Positions 18,346 through 27,914 of a DNA stretch of 64,000 nt are shown here, piece by piece. Numbering within the stretch: position 1 is the first letter of the stretch; every line of letters starts with the position of its first letter. Where the stretch lies: contig NZ_JAVRHL010000006.1 of NCBI RefSeq assembly GCF_031846565.1, forward strand, positions 1 to 64,000. The letters are read 5' to 3'. This stretch comes from Tropicimonas_B omnivorans. Lineage in GTDB: Bacteria; Pseudomonadota; Alphaproteobacteria; Rhodobacterales; Rhodobacteraceae. Both the position numbers and the translations under genes were made by a program. Below the pieces are notes generated by a model. It was not told the origin of the DNA. It saw only the letters and a program-made list of their open reading frames with translations, and searched no databases.

Positions 18346-19719
18346 TCATGTCCGGAAGCGTTCCTCCAGCTTGCGGATCCGCTGTGAAATCTTCTGCATC
18401 CCCCGGCGCGAGAACCGGCCGCGCATCCGCTCGGTCCAAGTCAACTCAGGATTGACTGGCGGCACCTGTGCGTTCAGGCTAGGCGTCATCAAGTCGATGG
18501 CGCGTTTCTGCAGCAGAAGATCGGTCCTTGCCCCAAGCGGAACCGATCAAAAGGCATCGATCAGTGGCCACGAGTTGGCGAAGAGAACCCATTCGAAGCC
18601 GAACACATCCTCGGCAAAGCGGTTGTCTCCACCCCAGGCGGCCCGCCGCTGATCTAGGAAGAAATAATCGCCCAAGTCGGAAAAGGCGTAGCGCTCTCGA
18701 TAGTCGTACCATTGGCTCAAGGCTTTTGCATCGTCGGGAGGTACGGGCCCAAAGATCCGGTCAAACACGCCGATGACTGACGTCTTCGATCTGTCGGGCA
18801 AATCCGCGAGAAACTCGTCATAGGGCAGCTTGCTCAGCCCCAGACTCCCTCCGTGCAGCACAAGCGCTCCGTCGGGAAGTTGGCGGTAATAGTTTCCTGC
18901 CGCGTACTCGCGGCCACGATCGCCATCGATCCCACGCGAATGCTCGAGATAGGCCGCAAGTCTACTATCCGCTCCGCCGCGTTCGGCCCCGACGACGACA
19001 TGCTCGATCCCGCAAGCCTTGCAAATGGCATTGGCCACACGAATGTCCTTGTGACTGGCGCCATCGCTCAACCTCAGAGTGAAGGCCCTGAAGGGAACAC
19101 CGGCCGCAACCAGCGCCGAAAAGATGGTTCGCGAATCCTGGCCGCCGGTTAATGCGACGAAAAGGGGGTGGCCGGTTTGGCCAAGGGCGCGCGCGATCTC
19201 GACGAATTCAGCAGCAACGAAGGCCGCAGCCTCGTCCAGCGCACGCGGTCCAACCCGATCGCGGGACAGAACACGCGTCTGGCGTGTGGCCAACTCGAGC
19301 GATTGGTCGCAGAACAGCCGCCGCGAACCCTCGACCGGGCCAAAGGGCGAGGCGATCCAGCTGAAGCGGATATCCGAACGAGGAACCCGCAGATTGCGCT
19401 GGGTGAACCTGCTCAGCAAGACCGGGCTCGAGGCGCAGATCACATCGCCCTCACGAAAATATTGGACACCTAACGATCCCGACGCGTCAAGCGACAGCCA
19501 GCCATCCCGGATCGTCACATAGCGCCCGTCGCCCTCACGAAGCATTCGGCCCAGGATCAGGCGATCCGGCTCCTCGGTGATCAGTAACTCGGGATCATGG
19601 TGCAGGAAGACGTCCTCGGCGAGAGGCCGTGTCCGGAATCCGGGCAAGCTCGCGAGTGCTTCGGGACGTTCGGAAACGGTAACGATGAACTGTCGTCGGT
19701 GCGGCTTCATGCTGGTCAT
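18346..19719 (-). pseudogene. Asparagine-synthetase-like amidotransferase, interrupted by an in-frame TGA
   Basis: ORF 18547-19719 (390 aa) stops at TGA after SWPLIDAF, but the same frame continues SVPLGARTDLLLQKRAIDLM to a TGA at 18346 (about 66 more codons), which looks like the natural C terminus. The ATP-pyrophosphatase loop is LFVALTGGQDSRTIFSAL near residue 195 and the following KACGIEHVVVG fits the Asn synthase C-terminal domain. The N-terminal half lacks the Met-Cys glutaminase start. In polysaccharide loci such proteins (for example WbpS) amidate uronic acids. The UDP-HexNAc dehydrogenase that would make the acid is also broken (25475-26751). Start 19719 has GGGA upstream. Confidence 0.7.
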
Positions 19720-19767
19720 GGAGCGGTCCCTTCGGAAAATCTGCGCTCTGGTCTGGGTCGGGCGGGC

Positions 19768-20898
19768 TCACCCCTTCCGCCACACCACACGATTAACGAA
19801 ATCCGTATAGCTGTGGATGATCCGCACCACCTTTTCCGACACATTATCGGGCGTGTAGTCGTTGACCATGCGCAGCGCCCGGTCCGGGCCGCGCGGCTGG
19901 CTGGCGAGGATGTCGAGGCCCTGTAAGACTCGCTCGGGGTTCATGCCGACCATCACCACCGCGGCCTCCTCCATCCCTTCAGGACGTTCGTGGGTTTCGC
20001 GGATGTTGAGCGCCGGGAAATTCAGGATTGAGCTTTCCTCGGTAATCGTGCCGCTGTCTGACAGCACTGCGCGGGCATTCATCTGCAACGCGCTGTAATC
20101 CGAGAACCCAAAGGGCTTCATTTGCCGCACACGGGGATCCAGATGCGCGCCGGTGGCGGCGATCTTGTTGCGGGTGCGCGGATGGGTTGAGAGGATCACC
20201 GGCAGGCCGAACCGTTCGGGCAGAAGGTTGAGGATTTGCACCAGCCCTTCAAACTGCTTCGGGTCTTCGATGTTCTCCTCGCGATGGGCGCTGACCACGA
20301 AATAGCCGTGCTTTTCCAGCCCCAGGCGGGCATGCACGTCCGAGGCCTCGATCCGCTCGGCATAGGCTGACAGGACCTCGCGCATAGGGCTGCCTGTGAC
20401 GATAACCCGTTGCGGATCGAGTCCCTCACGCAGCAGGTAGTCGCGCGCGATCTGACTGTAGGTCAAGTTGATGTCGGCGGTGTGGTCAACGATCCTGCGG
20501 TTGATCTCCTCGGGCACCCGCATATCGAAGCAGCGGTTTCCGGCTTCCATGTGAAAGATCGGAATCTTCAGGCGCTTAGCGCTGATCGCCGCTAGGCAGG
20601 AATTGGTGTCGCCCAGAACCAGGACCGCGTCAGGACGACGTTCTGCCAGAACCTGCGCGGATTTGGCGATCACGTTGCCGATGGTTTCCGCCGCCGTCTG
20701 CCCAGCCGCCTCGAGGAATATGTCGGGTTTGCGCAGTCCCAGATCTTCGAAGAAGATCCCGATCAGTTCGTAGTCATAGTTCTGCCCGGTATGCACGATC
20801 AGATGATCGCAGTGCCGATCCAGTGCGGCCATCACCCGAGAGAGCCGGATCAGCTCGGGGCGAGTGCCGACGATTGTGGCGACTTTGAGTTTGGTCAT
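19768..20898 (-). CDS. fnlC: UDP-HexNAc 2-epimerase (FnlC/WecB family)
   Basis: 376 residues. Non-hydrolysing epimerase marks: VGTRPELIRLSRV at the N terminus, VLVLGDTNSCLAA, HMEAGNRCFDMRVPEEINRR, SAHREENIED, and SDSGTITEESSILNFPALNIR. The RCFDMRVPEE form is typical of FnlC/CapG rather than WecB. Placed third after fnlA and fnlB, it completes conversion of UDP-GlcNAc to UDP-N-acetyl-L-fucosamine. 38 bp separates it from fnlB. Length is normal and no lesions are seen. Confidence 0.88.
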   Translation of the reverse strand: MTKLKVATIVGTRPELIRLSRVMAALDRHCDHLIVHTGQNYDYELIGIFFEDLGLRKPDIFLEAAGQTAAETIGNVIAKSAQVLAERRPDAVLVLGDTNSCLAAISAKRLKIPIFHMEAGNRCFDMRVPEEINRRIVDHTADINLTYSQIARDYLLREGLDPQRVIVTGSPMREVLSAYAERIEASDVHARLGLEKHGYFVVSAHREENIEDPKQFEGLVQILNLLPERFGLPVILSTHPRTRNKIAATGAHLDPRVRQMKPFGFSDYSALQMNARAVLSDSGTITEESSILNFPALNIRETHERPEGMEEAAVVMVGMNPERVLQGLDILASQPRGPDRALRMVNDYTPDNVSEKVVRIIHSYTDFVNRVVWRKG

Positions 20899-20936
20899 CG
20901 AAAACGTCCCAACATCAAGAGAGGCAAGGGCCTTGG

Positions 20937-22043
20937 TTAGTTGGTCAAAGGCCTCGCGAACGTATCCGGGCGGTCCCGGTCGAACAGTTCATTGGCCCAC
21001 AGCATGCAGATCAGTTCGCCTTCGCCAGTATTGGTGATGTCGTGGCTCCAGCCCGGCACGGTTTCCACGATCAGCGACTGTTCGCCAGTGGTGTCTATGA
21101 TGTGGCTTTCGCCAGTGTCCATGTTCAGGAACCGGAACCGGGCCTGTCCCTTGAGCACCAGGAACTTCTCAGTTTTGGCGTGGTGGTAGTGGCCACCGCG
21201 TGTCACGCCCGGTCTGGCGGTGAAGAAGCTGAACTGCCCCGAATGCTCGGTGCGCAGCATCTCCGCGAACACGCCACGTGCGTCACCATGGCGGGTGACC
21301 TTATAGGCGAAATCCGCCACAGGCAGGTAACTGACATAGGTGGCATAGAGTGCGCGCCCCAACCCGCTGCCTGTGTCGCCTACGGTATGGGTCTGGCGAA
21401 TAGCACGGTAGCCGCGCAAACGATCGGCAAGGTCCCGCAGCGTGATCCGGTATTCTGGCGCGATTGCGGTCACCTGCTCGCCGCTGCCTGGCTTTGCAAG
21501 CCAGGCCAGCCAGCCATCGATCACGTCATCAACATGGACCAGCCGCACCTCGGCTGTTGGGATGTCGATCTGGATCGGCAAGTCACGGGCAATGTTGTGG
21601 CAGAAGGTGGCGACGACGGAATTGTAGTTCGGGCGGCACCATTTACCGAAGACATTGACCAGTCGGCAGATATTTATCGGTGCACCCGTGTCCCGGGCCA
21701 GGGTCAGCAGATGCGCCTCACCCGCGCGCTTGGTGCGACCATAAGGCGTGTCGCGCTCTACCTGAATGGTCGAGGCTGCGATCACCGGGATCGGGCCTTG
21801 GCTGCGCAACACGGCACAAAGCTTTTCGGTATACTTGTCGTTGATATCCGTGAACTCGGCTTCCGTATCGGGGCGGTTGGCCCCGGCCAGATGCACCACG
21901 GCATCGGCCTGGCTTGCCAGTTGTGCCAGTTCGGGTGGGGTGGTCTGGCGGGTGGCGCGCAGAACCCCATGGCCGTTTTCCCGCAGGCGCAAGGACAGGT
22001 TGCGCCCGATAAAGCCTTCGGCACCGGTGATCAGGATCTGCAT
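20937..22043 (-). CDS. fnlB: Bifunctional SDR/cupin reductase-epimerase (FnlB/CapF)
   Basis: 368 residues. N-terminal SDR: ILITGAEGFIGRNLSLRL, HLAGANRP, STIQVERDTPYGRTKRAGE, NVFGKWCRPNYNSVVATFCHNI. C-terminal cupin from about 250: GVFAEMLRTEHSGQFSFF, TRGGHYHHAKTEKFLVLKG. This two-domain build is specific to CapF/FnlB, which epimerises C3 and reduces C4 in the UDP-L-FucNAc pathway. Starts one base after fnlA ends. Confidence 0.92.
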   Translation of the reverse strand: MQILITGAEGFIGRNLSLRLRENGHGVLRATRQTTPPELAQLASQADAVVHLAGANRPDTEAEFTDINDKYTEKLCAVLRSQGPIPVIAASTIQVERDTPYGRTKRAGEAHLLTLARDTGAPINICRLVNVFGKWCRPNYNSVVATFCHNIARDLPIQIDIPTAEVRLVHVDDVIDGWLAWLAKPGSGEQVTAIAPEYRITLRDLADRLRGYRAIRQTHTVGDTGSGLGRALYATYVSYLPVADFAYKVTRHGDARGVFAEMLRTEHSGQFSFFTARPGVTRGGHYHHAKTEKFLVLKGQARFRFLNMDTGESHIIDTTGEQSLIVETVPGWSHDITNTGEGELICMLWANELFDRDRPDTFARPLTN

Positions 22044-22044
22044 T

Positions 22045-23085
22045 TCATACCTCCGGATCGGCGATTTCGCCCGCCAGCGTTGCGCGGATGAAGGGCAATT
22101 GCAGCAGCAGTTGCTTCATGTCTTCCACATTCAGTCGCTGTGTGTTTTCAGACGTATAGTCGAAGCTTTCGCTGATCTCGCGTTCACCGCTGTCGACATA
22201 GACGCCATAATTCAGATCGCGCATGTCGGCCGGCACGCGATAATACTCACCCAGATCCACCGCCTGCGCCAATTCCTCGCGCGACAGCAGTGTCTCATGC
22301 TTCTTCTCTCCATGCCTGGTGCCGAGGATGTGAATCGGATGGTCGGGCTTCTCCAACAGTTCAAGTAGCGCCTTGGCCAGTATCATGATGGTTGCCGCGG
22401 GAGCCTTCTGAACCAACACATCACCGGTTACGCCATGCCCATATCCAAACAGCACCAGGTCGACCGCGTGGTCGAGAGTCATCATGAAGCGCGTCATGTC
22501 CGGGTCAGTGATTGTCAGTGGCTCGCCTGATTGTATCTGGCGCACGAAGAGCGGGATCACCGAGCCGCGAGAGGCCATCACGTTGCCGTAACGTGTGCAG
22601 CAGATCGTCATGCGGTCGGGGTCGATGGCGCGCGCCTTGCCGGTCGCGACCTTTTCCATCATCGCCTTCGACGTGCCCATCGCGTTGATCGGATAGACAG
22701 CCTTGTCGGTCGACAGGCAGATCATGCGCCGCACCCCAGAGCGATGCGCCGCGTCGATGGCGTTCGCAGTGCCCAGGACATTAGTGTTCACGGCTTCCAG
22801 GGGAAAGAACTCGCAAGACGGCACCTGTTTCAAGGCAGCGGCATGAAACACATAATCAACGCCATGCATTGCATCCATCAAACTGTCGCGGCTGCGCACA
22901 TCGCCCAGAAAGAATTTGATTTTGTCGCTGCGATAGCGCTTGCGCATGTCGTCCTGTTTCTTCTCGTCGCGGCTGAAGATGCGGATCTCGCGCACATTCG
23001 AATCCAGAAAACGCCGCAACACGGCATTGCCGAAACTGCCGGTGCCTCCGGTAATCATCAGGCAAACATCATCGAGCATGAGCAT
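22045..23085 (-). CDS. fnlA: UDP-GlcNAc 4,6-dehydratase/5-epimerase (FnlA/CapE)
   Basis: 346 residues from ATG 23085 (MLMLDDVCLM). This start overlaps the stop of the upstream glycosyltransferase as TGATG and has GGAG just before; longer starts run into that gene. NAD loop ITGGTGSFGNAVLRRF, AALKQVPSCEFFP, and catalytic block STDKAVYPINAMGTSK. First enzyme of UDP-L-FucNAc synthesis, with fnlB and fnlC directly downstream. No lesions. Confidence 0.9.
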   Translation of the reverse strand: MLMLDDVCLMITGGTGSFGNAVLRRFLDSNVREIRIFSRDEKKQDDMRKRYRSDKIKFFLGDVRSRDSLMDAMHGVDYVFHAAALKQVPSCEFFPLEAVNTNVLGTANAIDAAHRSGVRRMICLSTDKAVYPINAMGTSKAMMEKVATGKARAIDPDRMTICCTRYGNVMASRGSVIPLFVRQIQSGEPLTITDPDMTRFMMTLDHAVDLVLFGYGHGVTGDVLVQKAPAATIMILAKALLELLEKPDHPIHILGTRHGEKKHETLLSREELAQAVDLGEYYRVPADMRDLNYGVYVDSGEREISESFDYTSENTQRLNVEDMKQLLLQLPFIRATLAGEIADPEV

Positions 23086-24299
23086 CAATCTCCAATAAGG
23101 TTCGGTCCAAGTGCATTGCACCGCGCCAACAAACCGGCCAAAGCCGCGCCATGCGTCCGGTAATCAAAATGCACCTCGGCAGTGGCGCGTGCGGCATGGC
23201 GCATGGCGGTCAGTCGATTCGTGTCCAGGTCCAACGCTCGTGTCAGCGCTGCTTCGACATCGCGCTGGCCGGGGCCTGCACAGGCGAGACCGTTTTCGCC
23301 ATCACGAAGATGATCCGCGAGATCCGATGTGATGTTGGTGATCACGGGCGTGCCCATAGACAGGCTTTCCACAAACTTTGTCGGAAACCCGGCCTTTGAC
23401 ACCCGGTTAACCTGGCGCAAGAAGATGCTGAAATCGGCGGCACGGGTAATCGCGATGGCGGCGTCATGACTGACCCGTCCATGCAGCTTCAGGCCCGCAG
23501 GCATGTCCTTGAACCCACGCAAACTTGCTAGCGCCGCCACGTCCTGTGCCGTGGGTCCCGCAATTTCCAGAGAAATGCGTCTCCCCTCCGGATCCAGTCG
23601 CATCAGCGCACCGACTACAACATCCAGCATATCATTCGAGGCCGATCCGCAATAAGCTAGCTGGACCCGCCGACACGGGTTCGCACGATCCAGCCGCGGC
23701 ACGAGGCCGACCACATTAAGCGTGGGTGGAACCTGCACCACCGGGCACCCACGCCCCCGGTAATAGGTCGCAAGATAGGATGAAATTGCGATCACCCCAT
23801 CCAGCCGGGGGACCAGCGCGCGCATGGCCAGTTCTGTATTCCACAAGTATGGCGAAGTCAGGAAGCCCAAGGCGGTGTTGGCGGTATACCATTCCACTGC
23901 GTCGAACAACAGGGGGATGCTCCGGCGGCGGCAAAGAGGGCTCAGTTGCAGCAGAAAGGGTGTATAGCCGCTATACAGAATTACGGCAGCCGGTGGCACG
24001 AGTTGTGCGGCAATCCAGTCGCGGGTCTTGCTACCCATGAACACATAGCGCGCCCGCTTCAGCGCGCGCGGCAGGTGCTCGGCATCGCGCTCACCGATCG
24101 AGGCCAGGCGGATGCCCGGTGCGAAGGAGCGCGCATCGCTACCGGAGCGGTCAATCTGCGCCGAGATGACAGTCACGTCATACCCCGCCGCGACCAGCGA
24201 CTGCGCATTCCCCAACACCCGCCGCGCTCCCGCCCCGCCCTCGGGAAAGGCGAACGGCACGACGTAGGCGATCCAGGGGGGGGGGGCGAGGCTTGCCAT
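23085..24299 (-). CDS. GT4-like glycosyltransferase with a 5' poly-C tract
   Basis: 404 residues from ATG 24299 (MASLAPPPW), starting just 3 nt before the stop of the upstream sulfotransferase. Rossmann start PFAFPEGGAGARRVLGNAQSL; C-terminal region VQLAYCGSASNDMLDVVVGAL and SKAGFPTKFVESLSMGTPVITN, an EX7E-like donor site. Codons 5-8 are made of 11 consecutive C (24276-24286); gain or loss of one base would shift the frame within the first ten codons. In this sequence the tract is in frame. Acceptor and donor sugars unknown. Confidence 0.8.
   Translation of the reverse strand: MASLAPPPWIAYVVPFAFPEGGAGARRVLGNAQSLVAAGYDVTVISAQIDRSGSDARSFAPGIRLASIGERDAEHLPRALKRARYVFMGSKTRDWIAAQLVPPAAVILYSGYTPFLLQLSPLCRRRSIPLLFDAVEWYTANTALGFLTSPYLWNTELAMRALVPRLDGVIAISSYLATYYRGRGCPVVQVPPTLNVVGLVPRLDRANPCRRVQLAYCGSASNDMLDVVVGALMRLDPEGRRISLEIAGPTAQDVAALASLRGFKDMPAGLKLHGRVSHDAAIAITRAADFSIFLRQVNRVSKAGFPTKFVESLSMGTPVITNITSDLADHLRDGENGLACAGPGQRDVEAALTRALDLDTNRLTAMRHAARATAEVHFDYRTHGAALAGLLARCNALGPNLIGD
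24276..24286. repeat. 11-bp homopolymer (G on plus strand, C in the coding strand)
   Basis: Eleven consecutive G at 24276-24286, inside codons 5-8 of the minus-strand glycosyltransferase. Tracts of this length near a 5' end are known switches of glycan genes in other bacteria through slipped-strand replication. It is the longest homopolymer I noticed in the window. Confidence 0.85.
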
Positions 24300-24301
24300 G
24301 C

Positions 24302-25309
24302 TCACCACGGCGCGGCCCCCGGGCGGGTGGCAGCATCGCCGCCGGAGACGGTCTTGAAAGCGGCGTCTCCACGCCAACGGCTCAAGTCGCGGCCCAACAA
24401 GGTTTCTAATCTTTCCACCTGCGGCGCATAATGTGCCCGCAGCCGCTCAACAGTGGCCGGATCAGGCCCGCTACGACCCTCGACTGGCACGTAATTAGCC
24501 GAGAGAAGGCGCCGCCGCAGCATTTTGCGCAACTGCATCAATTCGGGGCGGTTGAGCACTCGCCGCAGTGGCCCCAGCGCATAAAGCCGGTTTAACATCC
24601 GCCGAAGCGCCGGATAGCGGAGGCCAGTGGCAGTGTTGGCCCGCGTCCCGGCTTCAACCGGTCGGCGTGCGATGCCCAGAAAGTCGCATAGACTGTCGGC
24701 CTGGCCCTGCAGGTCGCTGGCCAGATCCTCGGTCAGCAGGACCAGAACGTTGTCCGTACCGAAGGTCCCCGCCCAAGCCTCATAGATGTCGGCATAATGA
24801 CCGGGCTCAACATACATACACCATCGATAGACATCCATGTCCGCATCGCTGGCATAGTAAGTCCCGGTGCGCGCGCGACGTCGGTCGGCCTTGTTGATGG
24901 CTGGACCTGCGGCCAGGGCGCGGTCGATGGCGGCGGCGAAGTCCAGCCGGTCAAGCTGGCCTTTGTCGCGGGCCATACCGTATTGCGAGAAGGCCCGTGC
25001 TATCGGATCGCGAAAGGTCAAAAGGATTTTTGGCGGCGCTTCCATCAGCCCCGCAATCCGATCAATGGCATCGAAGCCGAAACCAGTCGCATGGCCGATC
25101 GACATGTCGCCCCGGATCCGCGCATCGCCCGCTGCGGCAAAGTACGTTTCTACATACCACCCCAATCCCTTTACGAAATTATCATCTCTGATGAAGAAAT
25201 TCGGCTCTTTCTGCCGAGGCAGGAAGACCTCAGGGTGATTGCGCAGCAAGGTGTTGACGGTTGCCGAGGCGGACTTCGGCACCCCCGCATGAAAGAAATT
25301 CGGAAGCAT
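24302..25309 (-). CDS. PAPS-dependent sulfotransferase
   Basis: 335 residues; AAAGGA upstream of ATG 25309. The 5'-phosphosulfate loop is HAGVPKSASATVNTLLRNHP (a variant of PKSGTT), the 3'-phosphate loop is LLTFRDPIARAFSQYGMARD near residue 100, and the family's GDMSIGHA strand is present. It would transfer sulfate from PAPS to a sugar hydroxyl. It lies just upstream of, and almost overlaps, the poly-C glycosyltransferase. Full length. Confidence 0.8.
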   Translation of the reverse strand: MLPNFFHAGVPKSASATVNTLLRNHPEVFLPRQKEPNFFIRDDNFVKGLGWYVETYFAAAGDARIRGDMSIGHATGFGFDAIDRIAGLMEAPPKILLTFRDPIARAFSQYGMARDKGQLDRLDFAAAIDRALAAGPAINKADRRRARTGTYYASDADMDVYRWCMYVEPGHYADIYEAWAGTFGTDNVLVLLTEDLASDLQGQADSLCDFLGIARRPVEAGTRANTATGLRYPALRRMLNRLYALGPLRRVLNRPELMQLRKMLRRRLLSANYVPVEGRSGPDPATVERLRAHYAPQVERLETLLGRDLSRWRGDAAFKTVSGGDAATRPGAAPW

Positions 25310-25474
25310 CGCGTTTCCTTTCCACCTCTATTAGTACCCGCGGCCCCTGAGACCGGTCTGCAATTCTTCGGCCAGCGCCGCGTTCGAAGCCGCGCCCTTC
25401 ATGTTTGGAAGTCGTTTCCCCACCCCCATGCAGCAACACCAGTTGCCGATTCATCCGTTTCGCTTCCCTCAAGG

Positions 25475-26751
25475 TTAAAGCGTCAGATCCGCCGAACCTA
25501 TGGGTAGAAAGTTTTTCACGTCGAACAGCAGGTGCCTGTCTGCACCCAACCCCCGCAATACTGTCATACCCATGTCGGCGAAGCACTGATGGGCCACGGC
25601 CAGAACAATGGCGTCATACCGACCTGGTTCTGGATGGGCGACAAGGTCAAGACCAAATTCCTCCCAAGCCAGTTCGGACCCGACCCATGGGTCGTGAACG
25701 TCGACCTCCATCCCGTATTCGCGCAGCGCTTCGATGACATCGACGACGCGGGTGTTGCGGATATCCGGGCAGTTCTCCTTGAAGGTCAGCCCCATTACCA
25801 AGGCGCGCCCTCCCTTGACCGGCAGGTCACGCTGCAGCAGCGTCTTGACCAGCCGTCCGGCCAGATAGCTGCCCATGCTGTCGTTCAATCGCCGCCCGGC
25901 CAGGATGATCTCGGGGTGGTGGCCAATCTCGGCGGCCTTGTGGGTCAGGTAGTAGGGGTCCACACCGATGCAGTGCCCCCCGACCAGGCCGGGGCGAAAC
26001 GGCAAGAAATTCCATTTCGTCCCGGCAGCGCGCAGCACCTCGTCGGTGTTAATCCCCAGTTTGTTGAAGATCACCGCCAATTCATTGATTAGCGCGATGT
26101 TCACGTCGCGCTGGGTGTTCTCGATCACCTTGGCAGCCTCGGCGACGCGGATCGACGAGGCCCGAAACGTCCCTGCCGTCACGATCGAGGCATACAGGGC
26201 ATCGACCGCGTCAGCAGCCTCGAGGGTCGAGCCTGCGGTGACCTTGCAGATCGTGGTCAGCCGATGGTTTTTGTCACCGGGGTTGATCCGCTCGGGGCTG
26301 TAGCCGACGGTGAAATCCCGGTTGAAGCGCAGGCCGGCACCTGTTCCAGCACCGGCACGCAATCTTCCTCGGTCGCGCCTGGATAGACGGTTGATTCATA
26401 GATCACTAGATCACCCGGCTTCAGCGCCGCCCCGACCGTGCGCGAGGCTCCGACCAAGGGTGACAGGTCCGGGCGCTTGTGCTTGTCAATCGGAGTCGGG
26501 ACAGTGACAATGAAAGTTCGTGCCTCGGCCAAGTCGGCAGGGTCCGCAGTGACATGCAGTTTGTCCGCCTGCGCCAGCTCTCCACGGCTGACCTCGCGTG
26601 TGGCATCATTGCCTGCGCGCAGCGCCTCGACCCGCTGAGCGTCTACGTCGAAGCCGATCACGGGCCGAGTGCGGCCGAACTCCACCGCCAACGGAAGGCC
26701 AACATAGCCAAGGCCTATGACAGCAATGGGGGAATCTTGCTGTCCAGTCAT
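25475..26751 (-). pseudogene. UDP-N-acetylhexosamine 6-dehydrogenase, single frameshift
   Basis: N-terminal frame 26751 to about 26340: IAVIGLGYVGLPLAVEFGRT, FIVTVPTPID, YESTVYPGATEEDCVPVLEQ. It then shifts to the frame GLRFNRDFTVGYSPERINPGD...LPFRPGLVGGHCIGVDPYYLTH...LTFKENCPDIRNTRVVDV, ending at 25475. Together they make one complete 425-residue TviB/WbpA/WbpO-type enzyme, with the catalytic Cys in GGHCIGVDP. Near 26336-26342 one base is missing (GTGCCGGCCTG where GTG-N-CC-GGC-CTG is needed). The product would be a UDP-HexNAc uronic acid. It is a pseudogene or a sequencing error. The 165 bp after its stop hold no gene. Confidence 0.85.
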
Positions 26752-27911
26752 TTATTGTCACCCTCCCTTGGAGATCCACTGCAACTGGGGTTTCGGTCAT
26801 GGCCGGGCCCCGCAAAGAGCTGCCACAGGCGGTCCAGCTTGGCGTCGTCATCAAGAAGCGCGGCGGGAAGGCGGACGTTGGTCATTCTGGCGCGCAGCGC
26901 GGTGTCGGTCAGGGCACTTTGCATCGTTGCGACGATCGCATCATCATCCTGTTCGGCGATCAGGCCAGTCTCCCCTGCGATCAGCTGTTCCTCGACCCCG
27001 GAAACACGGGTTGCGACGATCGGGCGGCCCATGACCTTGGCTTCGTTGATGACGCCACACAGCCCTTCGTAGTACGACAGCATCGCGACCAGATCTGCGT
27101 GGCGAAAGGCGGGAAAGGGGTTCTCGATCCGCCCGGGAAGATGCATCTGTGCGCTGACACCCTGGGCCGCGATTTCGGCCTCCATGAGCGCGCTGTCCGG
27201 TCCGTCACCGAACACGAACCAGTCGAAATCGAGACCAGCCTCCATCAGGCGGCGGGCCACGCGCACCATGCGAACAAGAGCCTTGGCCTTATCGTTCAAC
27301 CGACAGACCGATGCGATGCGCAAAGCGCCATCGCGTCGGGGCGGAAAAGGGTCCGGTCCGGCCAGCGCTCGGGCGCGCATTTCGTCGGGATTCAGGATGT
27401 TGTGGACTACATGGGCTTTCTCGGCCACTTCTGGCACCGCCGCAATCAGCGACCGCCGCGCCACGTCCGACACGCAGACAAAGGCCGTGAACGCATGCCG
27501 GTTGCGCCGCACCGCGCTGATGATTTCGGCTGACTTACCCATTTGCGACAGGTCGTTGCGGATGAACTGCAGCTTTCGGGGTGCGCGCACGACATGGCGA
27601 ACGATCCATGTCGGTGCACCGGTCATGCCGACCACTGCCGCATCGAACCGCCGCGATGCCAGAGGCAGGGCCGCAAAAACACCTGCCACACCGCGCAGCA
27701 TGCGCCAGGCCGGGTTTTCCGACCGTTTACCCGGTCGCAAGACGATGACCTCTATTTCGGAGTTCAACCGGTCAACCAGAGCGCCGCGCCCCTCGGTTAG
27801 AGTCAGCGTTATCTGCGCCCCGCATGCCTGCAACGCATTGAGCAGACGCAGCGTGGACATTTCACCACCGCCGATATTGAACTGAGACAAATGAAACAGA
27901 ACGCGTATCAT
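26748..27911 (-). CDS. GT4-family glycosyltransferase
   Basis: 387 residues; stop overlaps the dehydrogenase start by 4 bp (ATGA). N-terminal VLFHLSQFNIGGGEMSTLRLL, the donor-domain opening RIASVCRLNDKAKALVRMVRVA, and ADLVAMLSYYEGLCGVINEAK, with E-x7-E spacing (GLCGVINEAKVMGRPIVAT). Cytoplasmic GT-B enzyme adding a sugar to the lipid-linked repeat. No lesions. Confidence 0.82.
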   Translation of the reverse strand: MIRVLFHLSQFNIGGGEMSTLRLLNALQACGAQITLTLTEGRGALVDRLNSEIEVIVLRPGKRSENPAWRMLRGVAGVFAALPLASRRFDAAVVGMTGAPTWIVRHVVRAPRKLQFIRNDLSQMGKSAEIISAVRRNRHAFTAFVCVSDVARRSLIAAVPEVAEKAHVVHNILNPDEMRARALAGPDPFPPRRDGALRIASVCRLNDKAKALVRMVRVARRLMEAGLDFDWFVFGDGPDSALMEAEIAAQGVSAQMHLPGRIENPFPAFRHADLVAMLSYYEGLCGVINEAKVMGRPIVATRVSGVEEQLIAGETGLIAEQDDDAIVATMQSALTDTALRARMTNVRLPAALLDDDAKLDRLWQLFAGPGHDRNPSCSGSPREGDNK

Positions 27912-27914
27912 TCC

